Of a stretch of DNA of 64,000 bases, positions 55,339 to 64,000 are shown piece after piece. The stretch covers positions 559,163 to 623,162 of the forward strand of contig NZ_JH815208.1 in assembly GCF_000296505.1 (NCBI RefSeq). Reading direction: 5' to 3'. The first letter of the stretch is position 1. Each line of letters opens with the position of its first letter. A program made the position numbers and the translations under genes. Under the pieces are notes generated by a model, which made no database searches, was not told the DNA's origin, and worked only from the letters and a program-made list of their open reading frames with translations. The stretch is from Schaalia turicensis ACS-279-V-Col4. Its GTDB lineage: Bacteria; Actinomycetota; Actinomycetes; Actinomycetales; Actinomycetaceae.

Positions 55339-55380
55339 CCTGCTGGGTTGGTATTGGGGAGCGAATCGCCGGGTGAGTAA

Positions 55381-55602
55381 ATGACTCCGAAGAATGAGCG
55401 CAAGCAAATTCTTCTGCGCTTAGATCCTGCCGTCCACGAGGCGTTGTCCAAGTGGGCGGCAGACGATCTGCGCAGTGTGAACGCGCAGATTGAGATCATT
55501 CTGCGTCGCGCGCTGAAGGATGCGGGGCGTGAAGCAAAGGCTCAGCCACTTCGGGGACGAGGCCGCCCGCCCAAACAAACCCCCACTGAAGGGGCGGAGT
55601 AA
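55381..55602 (+). CDS. Arc-type ribbon-helix-helix protein with AT-hook-like tail
   Basis: A 73-aa protein. The ribbon-helix-helix fold is indicated by KQILLRLDPAVHEALSKWAADDLRSVNAQIEIILRRAL, and the C-terminal RGRGRPPK resembles an AT-hook. The sequence is like proteins annotated as Arc/DNA-binding partners of SPFH genes. It could bind the palindrome at 54292-54308 and regulate the cassette, but this is inference. The tail is coded by the dispersed motif at 55556-55564. Confidence 0.8.
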   Translation: MTPKNERKQILLRLDPAVHEALSKWAADDLRSVNAQIEIILRRALKDAGREAKAQPLRGRGRPPKQTPTEGAE

Positions 55603-55746
55603 GATTTCTATTGCTTAATGCGTACGTGAAGGCGTATGCGTTAAGCGTGTCTGCTGTTACTGCTCACGCGCTGGCGTAAATCTCGGTAGAATTGTGCGAG
55701 GTGCGGCCACAGTCGTACGTATAGCAAGAATATCGGGGAGAAACCC

Positions 55747-57027
55747 ATGCCAGCCGTGATCGTGCTCGGTGCCCAGTGGGGCGACGAAGGTAAAGGTAAG
55801 GCGACCGACCAGCTCGGCCAGAACACTGACTATGTCGTGAAGTTCAACGGCGGTAACAACGCCGGTCACACTGTCGTCATCGACGGTGAAAAGTACGCGA
55901 TGCACCTGTTGCCCGCGGGCATCCTGTCCAAGGGTGTTACCCCGATCATCGGCAACGGCGTCGTCGTTGACATTGATGTTCTGTTCCAGGAATTGGCCGA
56001 AATGGAATCGCGTGGCGTTGACTGCTCGCGCCTGAAGATTTCCTCCAATGCTCACATCATCCCCAGCTACAACCGTCTGATGGACCAGGCGAACGAGCGC
56101 GCTCGCGGGAAGAACCAGATCGGCACAACCGGCCGTGGCATCGGCCCGACCTACGCGGACAAGATGAACCGCGTTGGCATCCGCATTCAGGATCTGTTCG
56201 ACCCGAAGACGCTGAGCGAGAAGATCGAGGCAGCTCTTGCCCCGAAAAATGAGGTTTTCGCAGCCGTCGGCATGGAAACTCTCGACCCTGACACCGTCAC
56301 TGAAGAACTGCTCGCATATGCCGATCGCATCCGCCCGATGGTCTGCGATGCGTCCCTCGAAGTGAATGACGCGCTCGATCGTGGCGACACGGTGCTTTTT
56401 GAAGGTGGTCAGGCCACCATGCTCGACATCGACCATGGCACGTACCCGTTTGTGACCTCGTCGAACCCGACCGCCGGCGGTGCGCTGACTGGCACCGGTG
56501 TTGGCCCGACCCGCATCGACCGCGTTGTCGGTGTTGCGAAGGCGTACACGACGCGCGTGGGTGAAGGCCCGTTCCCGACAGAACTTGATAATGAGGTCGG
56601 TGAGGCCCTGCGTCACAAAGGTGGCGAATTTGGTGTGACCACCGGTCGTGCTCGCCGCACCGGCTGGTTCGACGCGGTTGTCATGCGCTACGCGACCCGC
56701 ATCAACGGCCTGACCGACATCTGCCTGACGAAGCTCGACGTGCTTTCTGGCTATCCGACCATCCCGGTCTGCGTCGCCTACGAGGTCGATGGTGTCCGCA
56801 TGGAAGAAATGCCTCTTGACCAGGTCGGTTTCGAGAACGCTGTCCCGGTGTACGAAGAACTGCCCGGTTGGGAAGAGGACATCACCGGTTGCCGTACCTT
56901 CGAAGAGTTGCCGAAGAACGCGCAGGATTACATCGCGCGCCTCGAAGAGCTGTCGCGTTGTCGCATTCAGTCGATCGGCGTCGGCGCTGGTCGTGAAGCG
57001 ACGATCGTCCGCTACCCGCTGATCTGA
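55747..57027 (+). CDS. purA: Adenylosuccinate synthetase
   Basis: Converts IMP to adenylosuccinate with GTP and aspartate. The N-terminal [16 protein letters not shown] (P-loop-like GTP site), the [11 protein letters not shown] and [12 protein letters not shown] blocks and the 426-aa length are typical. GGGGAGAAACCC is a ribosome binding site for the ATG. The frame has strong codon bias. A terminator follows at 57144. It is separate from purF-purM at 20-23 kb. Confidence 0.96.
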   Translation: MPAVIVLGAQWGDEGKGKATDQLGQNTDYVVKFNGGNNAGHTVVIDGEKYAMHLLPAGILSKGVTPIIGNGVVVDIDVLFQELAEMESRGVDCSRLKISSNAHIIPSYNRLMDQANERARGKNQIGTTGRGIGPTYADKMNRVGIRIQDLFDPKTLSEKIEAALAPKNEVFAAVGMETLDPDTVTEELLAYADRIRPMVCDASLEVNDALDRGDTVLFEGGQATMLDIDHGTYPFVTSSNPTAGGALTGTGVGPTRIDRVVGVAKAYTTRVGEGPFPTELDNEVGEALRHKGGEFGVTTGRARRTGWFDAVVMRYATRINGLTDICLTKLDVLSGYPTIPVCVAYEVDGVRMEEMPLDQVGFENAVPVYEELPGWEEDITGCRTFEELPKNAQDYIARLEELSRCRIQSIGVGAGREATIVRYPLI

Positions 57028-57135
57028 CACCGCTGGCGACCGTCCGCCGTTTGGCGGATCTCTCGCCCCGCGCAGACTGAGCTGCTACTCCGCTGATTTC
57101 GGCGTGAGCTTAGCAGTACCGTCCGCGATCATAAT

Positions 57136-57144
57136 GACGAGGCC
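57136..57144 (+). repeat. Dispersed motif GACGAGGCC at the foot of the purA terminator
   Basis: An exact copy that ends where the terminator stem begins. Uptake sequences of Haemophilus and Neisseria are also often placed in terminators. Confidence 0.7.
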
Positions 57145-57170
57145 TGGCCCGGGTGAAACACCCGGGCCAG
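57144..57170 (+). terminator. Terminator of purA
   Basis: A perfect 12-bp stem (57144-57155 with 57159-57170) with an AAA loop, then CCTTGTTTTAT. Confidence 0.8.
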
Positions 57171-57289
57171 CCTTGTTTTATCCCTTGGCGTTCATAGGGG
57201 CCTACAGGGAACGGGCGGAACAGAAAAAGTGGCCACGACAGGAGACCCATCGCAACCACTTTCCAACGATTAGACACCGAGCCGAAAGC

Positions 57290-57416
57290 GCCTGTCGGCG
57301 CGAAGGCCGCTCGTAGCGGCAAAGTTTGGAGCCCGGGGCTTAACAACTCGGTGCGCGTACAAGCATACGTAATGCGAGCCTCGCTAGCGAGGGGAGGACA
57401 GGTGGGACATCCCACC
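57290..57416 (+). promoter_or_regulatory. Series of hairpins upstream of a membrane protein gene, possible structured leader
   Basis: Within about 130 bases are CGCC-N4-GGCG (57290-57301), GCCGC-TCGTA-GCGGC (57306-57320), the palindrome CCTCGCTAGCGAGG (57379-57392) and GGTGGGA-CA-TCCCACC (57401-57416), then the ATG at 57430. They do not match any riboswitch class I can recall. See findings. Confidence 0.3.
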
Positions 57417-57429
57417 AAAATGTGCGACC

Positions 57430-58491
57430 ATGAATCGTATGGAGTCTGTTCCCACTCGACCTGCCTCGAGGCCCCATTCTCATCGAGGGCGTCGCGATTT
57501 AAGCGACCGCCTTTCGATGGCAACCCTGTCAATCACGACCGGTATGCGCTTATCCGCGGTCATCGTTCTTCTTTTCTCGATTCTGACCGTGGTCGTGTGG
57601 GCGTTGCCGGCAACGTCTTTGACGTTTGCTTCTCTGATTGCTCTGATCGGTGTTGTTCTTGCCTTCACGTGGGGTGCGCTTACCGGTCTGGATCTTCCTC
57701 CCCTCACGATTATCGCGTTGGCGTTTTCGGCAGCTGTTCTGCCGATGGTGGTCGCGCTGATGGGCGACTTAAAATATGGCGTTCCGGTGATTGGGGCGTC
57801 GGTTGTTGCGATTGTTGCTTCGGTGATTTTCACGGCTCCAACGCCAACGAATCACTCGTTTATCACAGGTGAGAATTGTGCTGAAACGATCGCGCAACGC
57901 CAGCGTGAGCGGGCTCTTCAGGAAGCTCTTATCGCAGGTGAATCAGTCGATGAGGCCGATGTGATGGTGCTACGCCGAGTGAAGACTCGTCCTAATGAGC
58001 GTCCGACCTCTTTGACTCTTGCCTCCGCGATCGGAGCCTTGATTCTGATTGCCGCGTCGGCTGTGTGGATCACGTTGAATTCTCTTGAGCAGTGGAGCAT
58101 GATGATCCCCGTTGCCGCGGTCTTGATTGCGCTGATTGTGTGGGGAGACCAGATTGGCCACACCTATCGTTCGCAGTCGATTGGTGCGCTTTCGGTGGGA
58201 GCGATCTCGGGCGCAATCATTGGTGTTGTCGCATATATTGCCGGTCGCGCATCGCAGATGACGCCGATTATTCTTCCGGGCCTTGCGTCTGTCATCGGTC
58301 CGATCCCGGCGGCCGCTCTTTTCGGTTTGCTTGAAGGTGTGGCTGTTGGTGTGACGATTGTGGTTCTTGATGGTCTGCTAGGTGATCACACGACGCGTCG
58401 CCCGCCGACGGGTGCGCTGGGTCGCGCCTGCGCAAAGTTCTTGGTTGCTGCGATTCCGATTTACGCGTTGATCCGCATCGGTGGCATCTGA
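57430..58491 (+). CDS. Hypothetical polytopic membrane protein
   Basis: A 353-aa protein with a basic N-terminal segment, four transmembrane helices (from residue ~37), a cytoplasmic loop of about 55 residues (NCAETIAQRQRERALQEALIAGESVDEADVMVLRRVKTRPNERPTS), and four to five further helices. I do not recognise the family. It ends just before the nitrobindin-like gene. The region 57028-57429 before it holds the purA terminator and the hairpin series. Confidence 0.7.
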   Translation: MNRMESVPTRPASRPHSHRGRRDLSDRLSMATLSITTGMRLSAVIVLLFSILTVVVWALPATSLTFASLIALIGVVLAFTWGALTGLDLPPLTIIALAFSAAVLPMVVALMGDLKYGVPVIGASVVAIVASVIFTAPTPTNHSFITGENCAETIAQRQRERALQEALIAGESVDEADVMVLRRVKTRPNERPTSLTLASAIGALILIAASAVWITLNSLEQWSMMIPVAAVLIALIVWGDQIGHTYRSQSIGALSVGAISGAIIGVVAYIAGRASQMTPIILPGLASVIGPIPAAALFGLLEGVAVGVTIVVLDGLLGDHTTRRPPTGALGRACAKFLVAAIPIYALIRIGGI

Positions 58492-58575
58492 GCCAAATCC
58501 TCGCTTCGAGCCTCGAAACTGCTGACTGACGCGGTGGTCGCGGATCCAAATATCGCGTGGGCGCGCGCAAACCTT

Positions 58576-58581
58576 TAGGCT
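58576..58581 (+). promoter_or_regulatory. -10 box (TAGGCT) of a probable leaderless promoter
   Basis: TAGGCT ends 7 nt before ATG 58589, and no ribosome binding site is present. Confidence 0.55.
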
Positions 58582-58588
58582 AATTTCC

Positions 58589-59233
58589 ATGATGGTTATT
58601 CCTGCTGATTTGCCTGTTGCTCTTGCTCCTCTCGCGTGGATGCTCGGTACGTGGAAGGGCTGGGGGATGGCCGCTGGCGCTGAAACGGATACTGCGATCA
58701 TTGAAGAGATGCGCGGTGAGATTTGTGGTGAGCAGATGCGTTTCACCACGTCGATTTACCAGGGGCTTCCGGCTCCCGGCGTTGAGATTGAGCCGACGTG
58801 GGACGCTGCCGAGGGGCTGTCACACATTGGTCGCGGTGAGCTTTTGGTCGAAGAGACGATGTACGTGTCGGTGATGCCGGGCACGGATGAACTGCCTCCG
58901 CCGGGTCAGTATGTGCCGCGCGAGTTCACGGCGACTTCGGCTTTGACGAATGGTCTTGGTGTGCTGTGGGCGGGCGTGGGAGTTGGCCCGCGCGTGCAGA
59001 TGGTGTCGGATGCGATTGCGCGTGACGCGAAGGCGCAAGAGGTCGAACACCTGGGTCGCATGTACGGCCTGGTTGCGGGTGAGCTCATGTGGACGCAGGA
59101 AAAGACTATTGTCGGTGGCGAAGCTGGAGTTGAGTTCTCAGGCCGCTTGATGCGTACCGAGCAGGCGCGCACCGCGTCGGGCGAAGCCGTTGAAGGCATT
59201 GACGCCCAGGCTGAGAGTGGTTTCCTTGTCTGA
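58589..59233 (+). CDS. Nitrobindin-like heme-binding beta-barrel protein (FABP family)
   Basis: A 214-aa protein of the nitrobindin/THAP4-like family, with the GxWxGxG-type signature LAWMLGTWKGWGM near residue 20 and the barrel strands of the DUF1794 group. Mycobacterial relatives bind ferric heme and isomerise peroxynitrite to nitrate; the heme-ligand His cannot be assigned with confidence here. It overlaps the following ygfZ gene, which suggests coupling. The N-terminal ATG pair (58589, 58592) leaves the exact start open. Confidence 0.82.
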   Translation: MMVIPADLPVALAPLAWMLGTWKGWGMAAGAETDTAIIEEMRGEICGEQMRFTTSIYQGLPAPGVEIEPTWDAAEGLSHIGRGELLVEETMYVSVMPGTDELPPPGQYVPREFTATSALTNGLGVLWAGVGVGPRVQMVSDAIARDAKAQEVEHLGRMYGLVAGELMWTQEKTIVGGEAGVEFSGRLMRTEQARTASGEAVEGIDAQAESGFLV

Positions 59234-60506
59234 TTCCCCCGTTTCTTCCACTACGTCGGATTCGCCTGCTGACGAGTGGCTGTCTCCGCTTGCCACGTGG
59301 CCGGGTGCGATTCTCACGTCCGACGATCTAGGGGGCCAGGCCACCCGCGCTCAAGAAGCTGACACCCCTGAAGAAGGGGCGGAGCCACAGACCTTTGCGA
59401 TCCCCGTGACGCCGATTGCCCTGCATTACGGCGACCCTTTGGGGGAACAGTGGGCCTTGGAAGAGGGGCGCGCGATCACGGATCGCGCAGACTTGGGCGT
59501 CATCACCGTGTCTGGTGCGGATCGTCAGACGTGGCTGACCAGCATTACGACGCAGATTGTCACGGGTATGGGCCCGGGGGATTCGAAGGAGCTTCTGGTT
59601 CTGGATCCTCAGGGTCATATTGAGCACCAGGCTGCAGTAGCGGACGACGGTAAGAACACGTGGCTGATCTGTGAAGGCTATGACACCCAAGGTCTAGTGG
59701 AGTTCCTGCGTTCGATGCAGTTTGCTCTGCGCGTGCAGGTTGATGTGCGCTCTGACGTGACGGTGTTCGCGACCGCGGGCAGTGACACGGATACAGCTAC
59801 CGGGCTTCCCGGCCTCGTGCTGACGTGGAACGATCCGTGGCCGGGCGTGACCGAGGGAGGCACGGAATACTTCCAGGGCTCTCATCCGGGCGAGCGTTCA
59901 CGGATACGTTTGCATGTTGTGCATCGCGACGGGGCGAAGCAGTTTATTACCGACTGGCTGGCCACTGATGCGAAGCGGAAGCCTGCGGGGTTCCTTGCGT
60001 GGGAGGCGATGCGTATTGCTGCGTGGCGCCCGCGCTTGGGTGTCGACACGGACGCGCGGTCGATTCCGGCTGAGGTCGACTGGCTGCGCACCGCGGTCCA
60101 CACGAATAAGGGCTGCTATCGCGGGCAGGAGTCGATTGCTCGCGTGCTCAATTTGGGGCGTCCGCCGCGTCGCCTGACGTTCCTGCAGCTTGATGGTTCA
60201 CGAGGCGACCTTCCCGAGGTAGGTACTCGCATTGAATCGAACGGTCGAGTTGTTGGTATCGTGACCTCTGTTGCTCGCCATAGAGAGCTTGGTCCGATTG
60301 CTTTGGCGGTGCTTGCGCGCAACGTTCCGGCGTCGATGGTGTTCGACTTGGGTGGTATTGCTGCAGCTCAGGAACTGATTGTTCCCGTTGATGGCAAATC
60401 TGCAATGTCCCCCGAAACACGTCCGGGAGCTGATTTGAATAATCCTGATCTGCGTCGCCATGACGTGTCGCCGATCGGTGGCCTGGGCGCGTTGGGAGCC
60501 CGCTGA
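59217..60506 (+). CDS. ygfZ: YgfZ/GcvT-like folate-binding protein
   Basis: A tetrahydrofolate-binding protein of the YgfZ family, which supports Fe-S cluster enzymes. The defining motif is NKGCYRGQE, and the N-terminal part has [40 protein letters not shown]. About 60 extra N-terminal residues are acidic and Ser/Thr-rich. The start is uncertain: GTG 59217 and TTG 59226 both overlap the preceding gene, and the frame is open to TTG 59190. It ends in an ATGA-type overlap with dtd. Confidence 0.85.
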   Translation: MVSLSDSPVSSTTSDSPADEWLSPLATWPGAILTSDDLGGQATRAQEADTPEEGAEPQTFAIPVTPIALHYGDPLGEQWALEEGRAITDRADLGVITVSGADRQTWLTSITTQIVTGMGPGDSKELLVLDPQGHIEHQAAVADDGKNTWLICEGYDTQGLVEFLRSMQFALRVQVDVRSDVTVFATAGSDTDTATGLPGLVLTWNDPWPGVTEGGTEYFQGSHPGERSRIRLHVVHRDGAKQFITDWLATDAKRKPAGFLAWEAMRIAAWRPRLGVDTDARSIPAEVDWLRTAVHTNKGCYRGQESIARVLNLGRPPRRLTFLQLDGSRGDLPEVGTRIESNGRVVGIVTSVARHRELGPIALAVLARNVPASMVFDLGGIAAAQELIVPVDGKSAMSPETRPGADLNNPDLRRHDVSPIGGLGALGAR

Positions 60507-60937
60507 TGCGCGCGGTTATTCAGCGCGTGACCAGCGCTTCCGTGTCTGTTGACGGTCAGGTTGTCGGGGCGATTGATTGCCCGGGCCTGATGGTGTTGCT
60601 CGGCGTGAAAAGAGGAGACAGTGCGGAGCAGGTTGCGACTGTCGCCCGTAAGATCGCGGAACTTCGCATTCTCGGTGATGAGCAGTCCGCCTCGGAACTC
60701 GGTGCTCCGATCCTGCTGGTTTCGCAGTTCACGCTCTACGGGGATACGCGCAAGGGGCGTCGCCCCTCGTGGGTGAATGCCGCCCCGGGCGATGAAGCAC
60801 AGCCTCTCGTCGATGCGGTTGTCGCCGATTTACGAGGTCGCGGCCTCGAAGTAGCAACGGGCGAATTCGGCGCGATGATGGAAGTTTCGCTGGTCAATGA
60901 TGGCCCGTTCACCGTACTGGTGGAATCCGAAGCGTAA
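60506..60937 (+). CDS. dtd: D-aminoacyl-tRNA deacylase
   Basis: Hydrolyses D-amino acids from tRNA. Conserved [16 protein letters not shown] near residue 75 and the Gly-cisPro region in [11 protein letters not shown] are present, with the 143-aa length of DTD. The start is coupled to ygfZ by a one-base overlap of stop and start. Confidence 0.94.
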   Translation: MRAVIQRVTSASVSVDGQVVGAIDCPGLMVLLGVKRGDSAEQVATVARKIAELRILGDEQSASELGAPILLVSQFTLYGDTRKGRRPSWVNAAPGDEAQPLVDAVVADLRGRGLEVATGEFGAMMEVSLVNDGPFTVLVESEA

Positions 60938-60959
60938 CTGAAACAGCCGGGAGCCGATC

Positions 60960-60968
60960 GGCCTCGTC
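60960..60968 (-). repeat. Dispersed motif GACGAGGCC, intergenic copy
   Basis: An exact minus-strand copy between dtd and clpC. Confidence 0.7.
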
Positions 60969-61089
60969 GATATTCCTTTTTCACCCCATGGCGAACTAAC
61001 GCGCATATAATCGTGCGCTCGCTTAGTGTGGTTTCAGTTGAAGAATCACTCCGCGTGTTGGCGCGGTCCTAGGACGCAAAGGGAATGAC

Positions 61090-63556
<2,467 letters not shown>

Positions 63557-63558
<2 letters not shown>

Positions 63559-63590
63559 CCTTCAACGGTCAGCGACCTTCAATGGTCAGC
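63557..63590 (+). repeat. 17-bp tandem repeat after clpC
   Basis: Two units (63557-63573 and 63574-63590) differ at one position. Each unit has GACC/GGTC arms, so it can form small hairpins. Confidence 0.6.
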
Positions 63591-63612
63591 GGCCGGCGTT
63601 GACCGTGTAGAG

Positions 63613-63645
63613 CTGGCGGGCTCACCCTTGGGGTGGGCCCGCCAG
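63613..63645 (+). terminator. Terminator of clpC
   Basis: A 15-bp stem with one G-T pair (63613-63627 with 63631-63645) is followed by TGTTTTGTG. Confidence 0.8.
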
Positions 63646-63661
63646 TGTTTTGTGCACCGAC

Positions 63662-63810
63662 TGCACCTGGTGCGATGGTTTGGTTTGTTTTAGTGGGGTT
63701 TTGTCGCGTGAGGTGTAGGCGGTGACGCGTGTCGGTGGGTTTTGTGTTCCCGGGTGCACTTGGTGCGACGGTTTTGCGTGTTTGAGCTCGGGTGTGTCGC
63801 GTCAGGTGCA
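63662..63810 (+). repeat. Two-copy direct repeat with 93-bp period
   Basis: The blocks at 63662-63681 and 63755-63774 match at 18 of 20 positions, and the blocks at 63702-63717 and 63795-63810 match at 14 of 16, both spaced by 93. The region is G/T-rich and not coding. Confidence 0.55.
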
Positions 63811-63821
63811 GTGCGTCGAGG

Positions 63822-63830
63822 GGCCTCGTC
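63822..63830 (-). repeat. Dispersed motif GACGAGGCC, intergenic copy
   Basis: An exact minus-strand copy downstream of clpC. The last ~170 bases of the window become AT-rich and end in a TATTCT box (63975) and an ATG at 63998, probably the start of the next gene. Confidence 0.65.
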
Positions 63831-64000
63831 GATGGGAAGTGGAACGAGGCGTAGGCACACCTCTGCCCCTACTGAAACAGCCTGAAAATGTCATATATGC
63901 GACAAACTGCCTAAGCGAACTGCAAAGATGTTGAAAACAAAGGTAAAGCATTCGGTGACCTAAGTCCCTTTTTGCTATTCTTCCCACTAGCGGCCCGATG

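Noticed and set aside
55657-57030. A 457-codon minus-strand frame opposite purA
   Set aside because: purA is unmistakable on the plus strand. The antisense product has no family features and arises from codon bias.
57172-57429. Cobalamin or c-di-AMP (ydaO) riboswitch
   Set aside because: A short CAGGAGACCC stretch recalls the cobalamin riboswitch, but the other conserved blocks are absent. The ydaO core is not present either.

Overview
The window looks like a chromosome segment from an oral or mucosal actinobacterium of the Actinomyces/Schaalia type (family Actinomycetaceae; inferred, not proven). The signs are moderately high GC, Lsr2, CarD, DUF3073, ClpC, a MutT1-like Nudix-phosphatase fusion next to ppk, sortase-anchored surface proteins, and many start codons without a ribosome binding site that sit 6-7 nt after a TANNNT box (apparent leaderless transcripts).

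Layout. 1-1.4 kb: 3' end of an LPKTG surface protein with calcium-binding-type repeats. 1.4-9.5 kb: gluQRS, a fluoride channel pair, the metNIQ methionine importer, a YagU-like membrane protein, upp, tadA and tRNA-Ser. 9.6-13.6 kb: two unidentified proteins, dcd and mutY. 13.8-19.7 kb: a MacAB-type export operon and a large Fe-S oxidoreductase. 20-26 kb: purF, purM, DUF3073, an envelope pair (DUF3618 plus holin-like) and a degenerate ABC-ATPase-like protein. 26.2-29.75 kb: a probable acquired island with a thiD remnant, fucO, a DUF4352 membrane protein with a disrupted 5' end and a truncated transposase, ending at a tRNA-Phe/Asp/Glu cluster. 30-39 kb: mscS, msrB, an EamA exporter, tRNA-Lys, ppk and the Nudix-phosphatase fusion. 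39-44.5 kb: an LAKTG-anchored VaFE adhesin, a marR-clc operon and a decayed gene. 44.6-54 kb: lsr2, gpmA, carD, ispD, an MFS transporter, ispF, thrC, cysS and an rRNA methyltransferase. 54.3-64 kb: an SPFH/ribbon-helix-helix cassette, purA, a membrane protein, a nitrobindin-like protein, ygfZ-dtd and clpC.

The most unusual signal is not a gene. The 9-mer GACGAGGCC occurs 21 times on the two strands (about one expected by chance at this composition), in both orientations. Copies are concentrated in intergenic DNA and in coding stretches for disordered linkers, and none falls in the 26-30 kb island. This is how a dispersed signal such as an uptake sequence or a nucleoid-protein site behaves, and I do not recognise it as described. 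Many housekeeping enzymes here (PurF, MutY, TadA, the Nudix protein, MscS) also carry unusual Ser/Thr/Ala/Glu-rich insertions or tails, and several of these linkers contain the motif.
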